64,000 nucleotides of DNA from Xanthomonas codiaei. GTDB lineage: Bacteria; Pseudomonadota; Gammaproteobacteria; Xanthomonadales; Xanthomonadaceae. Under the pieces are notes generated by a model, which saw only the letters and a list, made by a program, of their open reading frames with translations, was not told the DNA's origin and made no database searches. Below, in pieces: positions 9,183-18,614 of the stretch. Both the position numbers and the translations under genes were made by a program. The DNA is taken from positions 1 through 64,000 of the forward strand of contig NZ_MDEC01000023.1 of the NCBI RefSeq assembly GCF_002939785.1, in the 5' to 3' direction. Position 1 is the stretch's first letter. Each line of letters starts with the position of its first letter.

Positions 9183-10681
9183 GCGCGATCGAGCAGCCCG
9201 GCCACGACGAGCAGCGCCTGCATCCGCTGTCGTGGGTGTTCGTGCTGCTGCAGCAGATCCGCCAGTTCCTGGTCCCGCTGGTCGCCTTGATCGTGTTCGG
9301 CAGCCGCGATGGCAGCCGCGACGTTGCCGACCACATCGCCACTGGCGTGGTGATGGCGGTACTGGTGGCGATCTCGGTGCTGCGCTACTTCACCTATCGC
9401 TACCGCATCGGCAGCGATGGCGTGGCGATCCGCAGCGGCCTGCTGGAACGCAGCCGGCGCGATATTCCGTTCGCCCGTATCCATAACGTGGTGGTGCATC
9501 AATCGCTGCTGCACCGGCTGGCGGGCGTGGCCGAAGTGCGGCTGGAATCGGCCGGCGGGCACAAGCCGGAGGCGGAAATGCGCGTGCTGCGGCTGGACCA
9601 GGCGCTGGCGCTGGAGGACCTGATCCGGCGCCGCGTGCAGCCTGCAGATGCCGCACCGGCACCGGCCGACGACGGCAACACCTTGCTGCGCCTGCCGATG
9701 GGCGAAGTGATCCGGCTCGGCCTGATCTCCAACCGCGGCATGGTGGTGGTGGCCGCCAGCTTTGGCGTGATCTACCAGATGATTCCGCGCCGCGTGGCCT
9801 CCAGCTTCATCGAGACCAATGGCGAGATCGCGTACCGCTACGTCAGCCAGATCCATCCCGGCGCCGCGGTGACCGCCACGCTGGCGGTACTGGCCACCGT
9901 GGCGGTGCTGGTGGCGATGCGTGCGCTCTCGGTGGCGCTGGCGCTGGTGCAGTATCACCGCTTCCATCTCAGCGAATCGGAGCGCCGCCTCACCGTGGAG
10001 CGCGGCCTGCTGACGCGCATCCGCAGCAGCGTGGCGTTGCGGCGCGTCCAGTCGTGGACGGTGTACGAAAGCCGCCTGCACCGTCTGTTTGGCCGTCGCC
10101 AGTTGCACGTGGACACCGCCGTGGCCGGCACCGGCGACACCCACGGCAGCGCACTGAAGGAGCTGGCGCCGATCGCCGAACCGCAGCGCTGCGATGCCCT
10201 GCTGCAACGCCTGCTGCCGGGTATTGCCTGGCCGCCGCCGCAGTGGCAGGGCATTGCCACGCGGTGCTGGTGGCGCCTGAGCCTGCCGACGGTCGTGCTG
10301 TTGCTGCCGCTGGTGGCCGGGCTGGCGTGGCAGTTCGGAACTCAGGCCGCGTGGCTGCTGCTCTGGCTGCCGTGGAGCGCGTTCAAGGCGCATCGGCAGG
10401 TACAACGCATGGGTTACGCCGTGGACGCGCGCTACGTGGCCGTACGCGGTGGCTGGTGGAGGCGCTGGTGGCGGCTGGCCGAACTGGACAAGCTGCAGGC
10501 ACTGCAGCTGCAACGCTCGCCGCTGGATCGGCTGACCGGCACCGCCACGCTGTGGCTGGACACCGCAGGTGCCAGCGCCACCGGCCCGGCCTTGCGGCTG
10601 CGCTTCGTGCCGCTGGCGCAGGCGCAGGTGCTGCAGGCGCAGCTCGGCGCTGCGCTGGCACGTCGCAAGCTGCGTTGGTGA
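9179..10681 (+). CDS. Bacterial PH-domain membrane protein, YdbT-like
   Basis: 500 residues. Several membrane segments (for example FVLLQQIRQFLVPLVALIVF and AVTATLAVLATVAVLVAM) alternate with bPH2 domains: YRIGSDGVAIRSGLLERSRR, DIPFARIHNVVVHQSLLHRL, then a second copy around YHRFHLSESERRLTVERGLL and LRRVQSWTVYESRLHRLFGR, and a third near the C-terminus. This is the layout of YdbT, partner of YdbS. Translationally coupled to the preceding gene. The stop codon is followed at once by a heptamer array. Confidence 0.88.
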   Translation: MSAIEQPGHDEQRLHPLSWVFVLLQQIRQFLVPLVALIVFGSRDGSRDVADHIATGVVMAVLVAISVLRYFTYRYRIGSDGVAIRSGLLERSRRDIPFARIHNVVVHQSLLHRLAGVAEVRLESAGGHKPEAEMRVLRLDQALALEDLIRRRVQPADAAPAPADDGNTLLRLPMGEVIRLGLISNRGMVVVAASFGVIYQMIPRRVASSFIETNGEIAYRYVSQIHPGAAVTATLAVLATVAVLVAMRALSVALALVQYHRFHLSESERRLTVERGLLTRIRSSVALRRVQSWTVYESRLHRLFGRRQLHVDTAVAGTGDTHGSALKELAPIAEPQRCDALLQRLLPGIAWPPPQWQGIATRCWWRLSLPTVVLLLPLVAGLAWQFGTQAAWLLLWLPWSAFKAHRQVQRMGYAVDARYVAVRGGWWRRWWRLAELDKLQALQLQRSPLDRLTGTATLWLDTAGASATGPALRLRFVPLAQAQVLQAQLGAALARRKLRW

Positions 10682-10683
10682 TC

Positions 10684-10730
10684 GGGAATCGGGAATCGGG
10701 ATTGGGGATTGGGGATTGGGGATTGGGGAG
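10684..10730 (+). repeat. Heptamer tandem array (GGGAATC/GGGATTG), six units
   Basis: Two GGGAATC units then four GGGATTG units, from 10684 to 10725, ending GGGAG. It begins 2 bp after the stop of the YdbT-like gene. Related arrays lie at 18238, 18582 and 60766 in this window. Confidence 0.9.
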
Positions 10731-10763
10731 TGTGCGGACGTAGCTGTTGGCAGCGCTATCTCC

Positions 10764-11819
10764 TCAATGCTGCGCCGGACCCCAGTAGCCAAGTTCGCGC
10801 CGGATCTGTAGCCCTCGCCAAAGCGCGCCCAGCGGTTTGCGCCGTAGCGTACCGAGCCTGCCGGCGATGAAGTCCTCGGTGGCGGCAATCACCCGCTCCG
10901 ACGAATGCCCGTCGCGATACGGGTGGATCGCATCGGCATAGGCGGCCAGTGCGCTGCGCAACTCGGCATCCGGTTCCAGCGCGCGCGCCAGCTGTTGCGG
11001 CAGCTGCCCGGGCTGCTCGAAGTTGAGCATATGCGGCTGCGGCACGCGGTTGCGAAAGGTCACCACCGGTTTGTGCTGCACCACAAACTCGGACACGATA
11101 GACGAGGTGTCCGACACCAGCACGTCGGCCGCACGCTGCGCGGCCATCACCTGTTCCGGTTCGACGAAGTGCGCATTGGCACCGGCCAGCGCGCGATAAC
11201 GCTCGAACAATTCCGGCGCGCACTTGGGGTGCAGCGTGAGCAGCCAGTAATGCGTGCCGCGCGCGATGTCGGCGGCAATCTCGTCAAAGAGCACCGGTGC
11301 TGCGCTCAACCGTTCGGTGAAAGTGGAACCGAACAGGAGCACCGGGCGTCCGTTGGCTGGCGCCCGCAGTGCGGCACTGTGCCCGCCATCGTCGCGGAAC
11401 ACCGGGTCGAGCTTGGGCCAGCCGGTTTCAGCCACCGCAAAATGCCCTTCGCGCGCGGCCAGCGCACGGAACGGCGCGGTGGTGGCCGGGCCTTGCGTGC
11501 AATACAGATCGAACAGCCCACGCACGCGGAAATGGCCGCGGTTGTCTTCGCGCTTTTGCACGTTGAATCCGTGGAACAGCTGCACCTTGGCGCCTGACAC
11601 GAACGGTGCCACCCAGTTGGCCGCGCTGAACACCGCACGCGGACGCAAGGCCAGCGCCTCGCGCAGGCCGACTTCGCGCACGCCCGGCAGCACCAGGCCG
11701 CGCGTGCCGCCTTCGTACCAGGCGGCCACCGCATCGCCGCGGGCCTGTAATGCCTGGGCCAATGGCGCCAGAATAGGCAAGGCGTAACGTTCCGTTGCGA
11801 ACAGCAGGTAATCGGCCAT
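10764..11819 (-). CDS. CDP-glycerol glycerophosphotransferase-like protein
   Basis: 351 residues from the ATG at 11819 (MADYLLFATERYALPIL), chosen because GAGGA lies 8-12 bp upstream. The fold resembles the glyphos_transf/GT-B-like enzymes that move glycerol- or ribitol-phosphate units: an N-terminal nucleotide-fold, VQLFHGFNVQKR, LLFGSTFTERLS, HPKCAPELFERY and the C-terminal signature DVLVSDTSSIVSEFVVQHKP. In Gram-negatives such proteins decorate surface polysaccharide. Its start is 3 bp from the divergent glycosyltransferase start. The exact substrate is unknown. Confidence 0.82.
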   Translation of the reverse strand: MADYLLFATERYALPILAPLAQALQARGDAVAAWYEGGTRGLVLPGVREVGLREALALRPRAVFSAANWVAPFVSGAKVQLFHGFNVQKREDNRGHFRVRGLFDLYCTQGPATTAPFRALAAREGHFAVAETGWPKLDPVFRDDGGHSAALRAPANGRPVLLFGSTFTERLSAAPVLFDEIAADIARGTHYWLLTLHPKCAPELFERYRALAGANAHFVEPEQVMAAQRAADVLVSDTSSIVSEFVVQHKPVVTFRNRVPQPHMLNFEQPGQLPQQLARALEPDAELRSALAAYADAIHPYRDGHSSERVIAATEDFIAGRLGTLRRKPLGALWRGLQIRRELGYWGPAQH

Positions 11820-11822
11820 CAC

Positions 11823-12647
11823 ATGTCCTCTTCGACCGCACCCGACCAACGGCCGCGCATCAGCGCCTGCATTATCGCGTTCAACGAGGCCGATCGCCTA
11901 CGCGACTGCCTGACCTCACTGGCATTCTGCGACGAGATCGTGGTGGTGGACTCCGGCTCCACCGACGCCACCGCGGCCATCGCCGGTGCGCATGGCGCGC
12001 GCGTGCTGCAACGCGCCTTCGACGGTTACCGCAGCCAGAAGGCGTATTGCGTGGCGCAGGCCAGCCACGACTGGGTGCTGTGCCTGGATGCGGACGAACG
12101 CATCGGCGACGCCCTGCGCGATGCCATCCTCGCTGCACGCGATGCCGGTTTTGCCGGTGCGGCCGGCTACCGGTTCGCGCGGCTGTCGGACTATTTCGGT
12201 CGCTTCCTGCGCCACGGCAATGCGTACCCGGACCGCGTGCTGCGCCTGTTCGACCGGCGCCGTGGCGGCTGGCGCGGCAAGCGCGAGATCCACGAGGCCG
12301 CCAGTGTCGACGGCACGGTGATCACCCTGGCCGGCGATCTGATCCACTACCCCTACCGCTCGCTGGCACAGCAACTGGCCAAGACCCAGCGCTATGCGCA
12401 GATGATGGCCGAACACGATCACGCACGCGGCAAGCGCGCCACCTGGAGCAAGCTGGTGCTGGCGCCGGCCTGGCGCTTCTGGCGCGGCTATCTGCTGCGT
12501 GGCGGGTTTCGCGATGGCTGGCACGGGCTGATCTACGCCTACGTGCGCGCCAACTACGTGCGCCAGAAGACCATCATGCTGTGGCTGTTGCAGTATCACC
12601 AGCCGGTGCAGGACCCACCGCGCGCACCGGATCGACCAAGCGACTGA
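11823..12647 (+). CDS. Family 2 glycosyltransferase, WaaE/KdtX-like
   Basis: 274 residues. GT-A fold: RISACIIAFNEADRLRDCL, EIVVVDSGSTDATAAIA, and the metal-binding LCLDADERI (DxD-like). The C-terminal part with RDGWHGLIYAYVRANYVRQK is as in WaaE, which adds a beta-1,4-glucose to the LPS inner core. The neighbours on both sides are also envelope-glycan genes, which supports an LPS role. Only 3 bp separate its start from the divergent gene, so its promoter must lie inside that gene. The ribosome binding site is weak. Confidence 0.85.
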   Translation: MSSSTAPDQRPRISACIIAFNEADRLRDCLTSLAFCDEIVVVDSGSTDATAAIAGAHGARVLQRAFDGYRSQKAYCVAQASHDWVLCLDADERIGDALRDAILAARDAGFAGAAGYRFARLSDYFGRFLRHGNAYPDRVLRLFDRRRGGWRGKREIHEAASVDGTVITLAGDLIHYPYRSLAQQLAKTQRYAQMMAEHDHARGKRATWSKLVLAPAWRFWRGYLLRGGFRDGWHGLIYAYVRANYVRQKTIMLWLLQYHQPVQDPPRAPDRPSD

Positions 12648-12805
12648 GCGCGACCGATACGCCGGCGATGCAACCGCCGATCAGCGATGGACGATGTTCG
12701 CAAGCGTGGCCGTCGTGGTGTCTCGACGGGGCATGCACAGGCGCGAAGACGGCCACCCGCGCGTACCGTTTGTCCTGTATGCAGGCAATAGACCGATAGC
12801 GCCTG

Positions 12806-14083
12806 CTACGGGTTGCTGACCGCCCCCGGCGTCGCCTGCTGCGCCTGCCGCGCCGCCAGTCCCACCAGCACGCCCACCATCGCGGTATAGAAACTGGCTG
12901 CCACCTGGTGCGCGAACATCGACTGGGTCAGCCCGCACAGGACATAGCTGATCACGAGCATCACCCCGGCTGCGGCCGGGCCGCGAAACTGCGCTTGCCC
13001 GCTGCGCCGGTGCAGGCGCACGAAGATCCATAGCGGCACGCCGTACACGGCAATCAGCAGGAACAGCCCGGGAACGCCCTGGGTGGCGCCCCACTCGGCC
13101 AGATCGTTGTGCGCGTGGCCCAGGTGACAGCGCAGCAACCAGGTATCACCCGCGCACACCGGCAGTTCATGCATCGCATCGTCGAAACGGCCCACGCCCA
13201 CGCCGGTCAGTGGATGCGCCTGCAAGGTGTCCCAGGCCACCTGTAGCCGCTCGATGCGGGCACCGGCAGACGAATCGCTGTCGCCCACCTCATAGCGTTT
13301 CAGATCGCTCTGCAGTTCGCCCAGGCGCATCTGGTCGGTCAGCGCGGGCACGCTGGCAATCACGCCCACCGCCAGCACCGCGCCGCCGACGAAGGTCAGC
13401 AGGCGCAGGCGCGCGCTATGCCAGGGTGCGCCCCAGACCAGCACGCCCAGGGTGGCCAGCAAGGCCAGCCAGACCCCGCGGCTGCCGCTGAGCACGATCA
13501 CCACGATCGCCGCGATCGTCGCGCCCACCAGCCAGCGCACCGCGCCCACCGGCCGGCAGAACGCCACCACCACCAGCAGCATCAGCGCGATGTCGGCGAA
13601 CACGATCGCATTGGTCCAGCCCTCCGCGCGGTCGGCACCGTTCATCACCTGCAGGATCGCGATCAACATCGCCGCAAACACGCCGACCAGCGCGCCCCGC
13701 CATAACCAGACCTGGCGTGGCTGCAGCGCGTAGGCCCACAACGCCGCCCACGGCAGCACCAGAAAGCGCGAGCGGTTGTCCACGTCGCGCAGGCCGTGCT
13801 CGAACAGGGCGATCGACAGCAGCGCCATGGCGATCACCGCCACCGTTAGCCAGCCCAGCGTGCGCAGCGACCAGCTGCGCTGCGCGATGCCGGCGCGCAG
13901 GCTGCGCCAGCCGACCAGCGAACCGAGCAGCAGGCACAGGCCGAACGGCAGCAGCCCGCTGGGCATGCTCACCACCAGCGCCGTCAGCGAGAACACCCCC
14001 AGTTCGGCAATGCTCACGCTTGCCCGCGATGCCACCGGGGCAGAGTGAGGAAGCGAAGCGGGCTGGGTGCGCAGGGAATTCAT
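12806..14083 (-). CDS. O-antigen ligase / polymerase family membrane protein
   Basis: About 425 residues from the ATG at 14083 (MNSLRTQPASL); a TTG 15 bp upstream is also open. Roughly ten to twelve hydrophobic helices (for example RWLVGATIAAIVVIVLSGSR) and one large periplasmic loop. The loop carries the Wzy_C hallmarks: LTGVGVGRFDDAMHE, then HLGHAHNDLAEWGATQGVPG, whose second His is the conserved ligase residue. Enzymes of this fold join O-antigen to lipid A-core (WaaL) or polymerise it. Which one cannot be decided from sequence. Confidence 0.85.
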   Translation of the reverse strand: MNSLRTQPASLPHSAPVASRASVSIAELGVFSLTALVVSMPSGLLPFGLCLLLGSLVGWRSLRAGIAQRSWSLRTLGWLTVAVIAMALLSIALFEHGLRDVDNRSRFLVLPWAALWAYALQPRQVWLWRGALVGVFAAMLIAILQVMNGADRAEGWTNAIVFADIALMLLVVVAFCRPVGAVRWLVGATIAAIVVIVLSGSRGVWLALLATLGVLVWGAPWHSARLRLLTFVGGAVLAVGVIASVPALTDQMRLGELQSDLKRYEVGDSDSSAGARIERLQVAWDTLQAHPLTGVGVGRFDDAMHELPVCAGDTWLLRCHLGHAHNDLAEWGATQGVPGLFLLIAVYGVPLWIFVRLHRRSGQAQFRGPAAAGVMLVISYVLCGLTQSMFAHQVAASFYTAMVGVLVGLAARQAQQATPGAVSNP

Positions 14084-14231
14084 CGAGACATCGGTCAAGG
14101 GTGGACAAACGAACGGGTCGGGGCTTAAACGCCGGCCAAGCTAACGATGCCGGGCATGAATCCTTGTTAGACGAGGGGCATTGCATGCATTGGTGGCGGG
14201 CGCCGGTGACCAGCGGCGGCGGGCCACTGAC

Positions 14232-15965
14232 TCATTCGACATCCAGATTGCCCTGCTCCTTTTCCTCCACCGCCTTCTCGGTGGAACTGGCCACGCAGTC
14301 GCCCCGGACGGCATCGGCCGGCACCAGCCACCAGCGCCGCCGGTTGGCCACGCCCACCAACTGGCTGCGGCTGCGGTCCACGCAGCCCAGCAACGCCGTC
14401 TCCTGCGCCATCAGCCAACGCTGCTGTGGCTGCGCGGCCTGCCAGGCCACGCCGCGGCGCAGCTGCTCCTCCCACGGCACCTTGAAGCCGAAGGTCTGCG
14501 CGGGCCGGTCGGCCATCAGCAGGTTCTGCTCCTTCCAGGCCACCAGGCCGAGCTGGGCATCCGGGCCGATGCGGCGCCCGGCCTCGCGCATCACCGCGCC
14601 GGCCGAGCTGGAATCGTTGAAGATCGGATAGCAGATCAGCCCGAACGCCGCCCACCACGCGCCCAGCAGCCAGGCCACGGCAAGCGGCGAGCGGCGCACC
14701 CGCAGCCACAACAGGCTGGCCACCCCCCAGCTGCCCACCGCCAGCAGCACCCAGCCGAGCGGGTCGGTCGCCTCGCTGCCGACCCCGCGGCTGTCCATGA
14801 TCTTCTGCTCGAAGCCCGGATGTCCGACCAGCATCGCCGCCCCGCCGGCCACGAAGGCCACGGTCAGCAGCAGCACGAAGCCGAACAGCAGCCGCTGCAC
14901 ACCGGCCCGGCGCAGCAGACCTGCGGCCAGCGGCGCCAAGGCCAGGCAGAACATCGGCAACGCCGGCAGGATGTAGACATCGCGCTTGCCGCTGGGAATG
15001 GTGAAGAACACCAGCACCAGCAGCCACCAGGCCAGCGGCAGCAGGTAGCGCGCATCGCGCCGTCGCAGCCGCCGGCGCCAGGCCGGAATCGCCCACGGCA
15101 GCAGCAGGATGGTCGGCAACCACATCGTCGCCATGCTCTGCAGGTGGTACCACACCGGCTGCGCGTGATCCCACGAGCTGGCGTAGCGCTTGGCGGTCTG
15201 GCGCAGCAGGATGTCGTTGAGGTAGACGCGGTATTCGGGCTGGCCGGCGGTCAGCGCCGTCACCATCATCGGCACGAACCACAGCGCGATGGCGACGAAA
15301 AACAGCAGCGGCCCCAGCCAGAACCGGCGGTCGCGCACATGCACGCGCACGCCCGGCCAGCCGCGCGCCGCGGCAATGCCGGCTGGGATCAGCATCAACA
15401 AGGCGATGATGCCCACGCCCTTGGTGATCACGCCGAGCCCGGCGGCGAACCAGCCCAGCGCCCACCAACGCCAGGCCGGACCCAACAACAGATGCCGCAG
15501 CAGCCCGTAGTTGGCGAGGGTGATCCAGAACACCACCAGCGGGTCGATCTGCGCCTTCTTGGCCTGGAAGGTGAAGTGCAGCGTGAACAGCAGCATCCAC
15601 GCCGCGTAGGCGCCGACGCGCCGGGTCCACAGCCGCCGTCCCAGGTCGTAGACGCAGGCCAGCGTCCCCAGTGCCGCCAGCAGCGACGGCAGCAGGAACG
15701 CCACCCGCCAGTTGCCCAACACCGTGTAGAACAGCGCCTGCAGCCACATCAGCATCGGCGGCTTGTCCGAATACAGCTCGTTGCCGCGATGCGGGAACAA
15801 CCAGTCGCCACTGAGTACCATCTGCTTGGCGACCAGCGCAAAACGCGGCTCGTCCGACGGCCACGGGTCGCGCAATCCCAGCCCGGCACCGATCACCAGT
15901 ACCGCGGTGATGGCCAGCAACCAGACATCGGTGGAAGCGCGGGGCTTGAGCATGGTGGGCGGCAT
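14232..15965 (-). CDS. ArnT-like family 39/83 glycosyltransferase
   Basis: 577 residues from 15965 (MPPTMLKPRAS); 15953 is the alternative. It is a polytopic membrane enzyme that moves a sugar from undecaprenyl phosphate to lipid A or another periplasmic acceptor. The first periplasmic loop has RDPWPSDEPRFALVAKQM, with the catalytic acidic DE, and LYSDKPPMLMWLQALFY, the ArnT/PMT_2 signature. About twelve hydrophobic segments follow, then a soluble C-terminal domain with QTFGFKVPWEEQLR. The long upstream extension to 16043 overlaps rsmB and is rejected. Whether it transfers L-Ara4N is not shown; no arn genes are in view. Confidence 0.87.
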   Translation of the reverse strand: MPPTMLKPRASTDVWLLAITAVLVIGAGLGLRDPWPSDEPRFALVAKQMVLSGDWLFPHRGNELYSDKPPMLMWLQALFYTVLGNWRVAFLLPSLLAALGTLACVYDLGRRLWTRRVGAYAAWMLLFTLHFTFQAKKAQIDPLVVFWITLANYGLLRHLLLGPAWRWWALGWFAAGLGVITKGVGIIALLMLIPAGIAAARGWPGVRVHVRDRRFWLGPLLFFVAIALWFVPMMVTALTAGQPEYRVYLNDILLRQTAKRYASSWDHAQPVWYHLQSMATMWLPTILLLPWAIPAWRRRLRRRDARYLLPLAWWLLVLVFFTIPSGKRDVYILPALPMFCLALAPLAAGLLRRAGVQRLLFGFVLLLTVAFVAGGAAMLVGHPGFEQKIMDSRGVGSEATDPLGWVLLAVGSWGVASLLWLRVRRSPLAVAWLLGAWWAAFGLICYPIFNDSSSAGAVMREAGRRIGPDAQLGLVAWKEQNLLMADRPAQTFGFKVPWEEQLRRGVAWQAAQPQQRWLMAQETALLGCVDRSRSQLVGVANRRRWWLVPADAVRGDCVASSTEKAVEEKEQGNLDVE

Positions 15966-16000
15966 GGGACGCAGGAGTGGGAGCGCTGGGCTGAGCGCGG

Positions 16001-17311
16001 TCAGGAGGCTTTTAGCAAACGCGCGTAGAAGAATCCGTCGCAATGCTGCTCACCGGGGAAGCGTTGCCGCCCCGGGCCCGCCGCATGGCCGAACTGCGCA
16101 CCCAGCGGTTGCGCCCGGGCATCGGGCGTGCGCTGCAGGAATGCGGCGATCTGCGCCTGGTTTTCGCGCGCCAGCAGCGAGCAGGTGGTGTAGAGCAGCT
16201 GCCCGCCGGGCCGCAGGGTGCGCCAGGTCGCATCCAGCAGGCGCGCCTGCAGCGCACACAGCGCATCGATATCGTCGGCCCGGCGATGCAGCAGCACGTC
16301 CGGTTGCCGACGCACCACGCCGGTGGCCGAGCATGGTGCATCCAGCAGCACTGCGTCGAAGGGCGCACCGTCCCACCACGCCGCCGGGTCGGCGGCATCG
16401 GCCGCGTGCAGGCCGACCTGCGCCGTCGGCACGGTGCGCTGCAGGGTCTGCTGCACGCGCTCCAGGCGGCGCGCATCCACATCCAGCGCGGTGAGCTGCA
16501 GGCCAGGGTACCGCTCCAGCAGATGCGCCGCCTTGCCGCCGGGCGCGGCGCAGGCATCGAGCACGCGGGCCGAGGGGTCCAGCACCAGCGCATCGGCCAC
16601 CTGCTGCGCAGCGCCGTCCTGCACCGAGACCACGCCGTCGGCGAAGCCAGGCAACTGGCTCACCGGCACCGCGCCCTCCAGCCGCAGCGCATCCGGCAAC
16701 ACCGGGTCGGTGTGCGCAGCGATGCCAGCCTCGGCCAGCCGCGCCGCATAGGCCGCCGGATCGCTCTGCCCGCGATGCACGCGCAACCACATCGGCGCCA
16801 TCTGCGCGCTCGCCACGAAGATGGCCTCGGCACGCTCGCCCCAGTCCGCGCGCAGCTGCTTGCGCAACCACGACGGCCAGCCGGCATCGTCGGCCACCGC
16901 GGGGAACCCTTCGCGCTGCGCGCGTCGCAGGATGGCGTTGACCATGCCGGCCTGGCGCGGCCGGCCCAGCGCGCGGCAGGCGTCCACGGTCGCCGACAGC
17001 GCCGCGTGCGCGGGCAGTTGCAGCACATCGAGCTGGGCGAAGCCGGCCATCAGCAAGGCCTTGAGTTCGGCGTCGCGCGGCGGCAGCGGGCGCTCCAGCC
17101 ATTGCCGCAGCGCCACGTCGTAGGCCGGCCGGCGCCGCAGCACCGCGAAACAGATCGCCTCCACCAACGCGCGGTCGCGCGGATCGGCCAGGCCGGGCAG
17201 CGCCGTGGCCAGCTCGGCCTTCAGCGAACGGCCCTGATCGAACACCGCCGTCAGCACCCGCGCCGCCACCAGGCGCGAGGCGACGCCGGCGGCCACCGTA
17301 TCGGCCGCCAT
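16001..17311 (-). CDS. rsmB: 16S rRNA m5C967 methyltransferase RsmB
   Basis: 436 residues. The N-terminal ~140 residues are the NusB-like RNA-binding domain ([20 protein letters not shown]). The SAM-dependent catalytic domain follows: [20 protein letters not shown] (SAM site), [33 protein letters not shown] with one catalytic Cys (PC motif), and [14 protein letters not shown] with the second (TC motif). It methylates C967 of 16S rRNA. The start ATG overlaps the fmt stop by one base, so it is coupled to fmt. Confidence 0.95.
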   Translation of the reverse strand: MAADTVAAGVASRLVAARVLTAVFDQGRSLKAELATALPGLADPRDRALVEAICFAVLRRRPAYDVALRQWLERPLPPRDAELKALLMAGFAQLDVLQLPAHAALSATVDACRALGRPRQAGMVNAILRRAQREGFPAVADDAGWPSWLRKQLRADWGERAEAIFVASAQMAPMWLRVHRGQSDPAAYAARLAEAGIAAHTDPVLPDALRLEGAVPVSQLPGFADGVVSVQDGAAQQVADALVLDPSARVLDACAAPGGKAAHLLERYPGLQLTALDVDARRLERVQQTLQRTVPTAQVGLHAADAADPAAWWDGAPFDAVLLDAPCSATGVVRRQPDVLLHRRADDIDALCALQARLLDATWRTLRPGGQLLYTTCSLLARENQAQIAAFLQRTPDARAQPLGAQFGHAAGPGRQRFPGEQHCDGFFYARLLKAS

Positions 17312-18234
17312 CAGCGCAGCGCCGGCAGGTCGCGGCGCGCGTTGAGGTAGTCGGCGGCGGTGATCGCCTTGCCGCCCTCGCGCTGCAGGACGCGCACCCG
17401 CAAGGCGCCCTGCCCGCAGGCGATGTCGATGCCCTGCTTGCTGGCGGCCAGCAGCGTGCCCGGCGGCTGTTGATGCGCCAGCTCCAGTGCCACCGCGCCA
17501 TGCAGGCGCACGCGCTCGCCGGCCAGGATCGCCTCGGCCACCGGCCAGGGGTTGAACGCCCGCACGCGCCGCGCCAGTTCCTGCGCCGGCTGCGCCCAGT
17601 CCAGCCGCGCCTGCGCCTTGTCCAGCTTGTGCGCGTAGGTCACGCCTTGTTCCGGCTGCGGTTGCGCCACCGGACGGATGCCGGCGCGCAGCAGCCCCAG
17701 GCCGTCGGACAGCACCTGCGCGCCCAGCGCGGCCAGGCGGTCGTGCAGTTGGCCGCCGGTTTCCTGTTCGCCGATCTCGATGCGCTGCGACAGCAGCACC
17801 GGGCCGGTGTCCAGCCCGGCCTCCATCTGCATCAGGCATACCCCGGTCTCGGTATCGCCGGCTTCGATCGCGCGCTGGATCGGCGCGGCGCCGCGCCAAC
17901 GCGGCAGCAGCGAAGCATGCACGTTCCAGCAGCCGTGGGTGGGCGCGGCCAGCACCGCCTTGGGCAGGATCAGCCCGTAGGCCACCACCACCATCAGGTC
18001 GGCGTTGAGACCGCGCAGCGTGGCCAGCGCCTCGGGCGAACGCAGGGTCTGCGGCTGGTGCACCGGAATACCGCGCGCGATCGCCTCCAGCTTGACCGGC
18101 GACGGCGTCAGCCCGCGCCCGCGCCCGGCCGGACGGTCGGGCTGGGTATAGACCGCGACCACTTCATGCCGCTGTGCGGCAGCGCGCAGCGAGGCGACGG
18201 CGAACTCCGGCGTACCGGCGAAGACGATTCTCAT
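17311..18234 (-). CDS. fmt: Methionyl-tRNA formyltransferase
   Basis: 307 residues. It formylates initiator Met-tRNA with 10-formyl-THF. Visible motifs: [29 protein letters not shown], the catalytic stretch [13 protein letters not shown] and [20 protein letters not shown] (N-x-H plus SLLPRWRG), then the C-terminal OB-fold with FNPWPVAEA. The ATG is preceded not by a Shine-Dalgarno but by pyrimidine-rich repeat sequence (heptamer array at 18238-18265 on the other strand), so translation may depend on coupling, on S1, or be weak. Upstream, 380 bp separates it from def, unlike the tight def-fmt operon of E. coli. Confidence 0.96.
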   Translation of the reverse strand: MRIVFAGTPEFAVASLRAAAQRHEVVAVYTQPDRPAGRGRGLTPSPVKLEAIARGIPVHQPQTLRSPEALATLRGLNADLMVVVAYGLILPKAVLAAPTHGCWNVHASLLPRWRGAAPIQRAIEAGDTETGVCLMQMEAGLDTGPVLLSQRIEIGEQETGGQLHDRLAALGAQVLSDGLGLLRAGIRPVAQPQPEQGVTYAHKLDKAQARLDWAQPAQELARRVRAFNPWPVAEAILAGERVRLHGAVALELAHQQPPGTLLAASKQGIDIACGQGALRVRVLQREGGKAITAADYLNARRDLPALR

Positions 18235-18237
18235 AAG

Positions 18238-18265
18238 GGGATTCGGGATTCGGGAGTGGGGATTG
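18238..18265 (+). repeat. Heptamer array abutting the fmt start codon
   Basis: Four units: GGGATTC, GGGATTC, GGGAGTG, GGGATTG. The first unit begins 4 bp from the fmt ATG, occupying the place of its ribosome binding site. Confidence 0.85.
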
Positions 18266-18581
18266 GCAACGGCGTGGGTCGCGGACTGAGGCCGGGCCGG
18301 GGTGCCGGTGCGGATTGGATACGAAGGTCGGGATCAAGGGCGGAAAACCGGTGCGGCCATGGGCGCACGCGCGGCCTGGATACCGGTGCGGCGGGAAACC
18401 GTCCTGGCGCATGCGGGGTGGCCAGTGCCGCGTCCGGGTGCCCGCCGGCGAACGCCGCTGCACGCGGGCCTGCGACCAGCAAAGCACTGCAGCACCACTG
18501 CGCGCGCATCCGCCTCTGCCGCACCGCACAAGCTCGGAACCAGGCTCAGACATTCAACAGCGCAAGCTGAGCCGCGTCTGC

Positions 18582-18609
18582 CAATCCCCAGTCCCGACTC
18601 CCCAATCCC
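18582..18609 (-). repeat. Heptamer array just after the def stop codon
   Basis: Read on the def coding strand the units are GGGATTG, GGGAGTC, GGGACTG, GGGATTG, beginning about 5 bp after TGA. Same family and same orientation to the gene as the array at 10684. Confidence 0.85.
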
Positions 18610-18614
18610 CACCC

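Larger units (their letters stand above)
18235..18614. other. 380-bp def-fmt spacer bounded by inverted heptamer arrays
   Basis: The spacer runs from just before the fmt start to the base next to the def stop. Both ends carry heptamer arrays in opposite orientation (18238-18265 GGGATTC-type, 18582-18609 CAATCCC-type). The inside is GC-rich with no convincing ORF. It could be a mobile or duplicated non-coding cassette. Nothing else is recognisable in it. Confidence 0.6.

Noticed and set aside
10684-10730. CRISPR array
   Set aside because: Units are only 7 bp, contiguous and without spacers, so it is a simple tandem repeat.
14181-16028. A 615-codon His/Gln-rich frame opposite the ArnT-like gene
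   Set aside because: Composition is low-complexity and it mirrors the real coding frame; no recognisable domain.
16001-17899. A 632-residue RsmB with a long N-terminal extension
   Set aside because: The extension runs antisense-free through fmt in a different frame; the canonical start at 17311 gives the normal NusB-plus-methyltransferase length.
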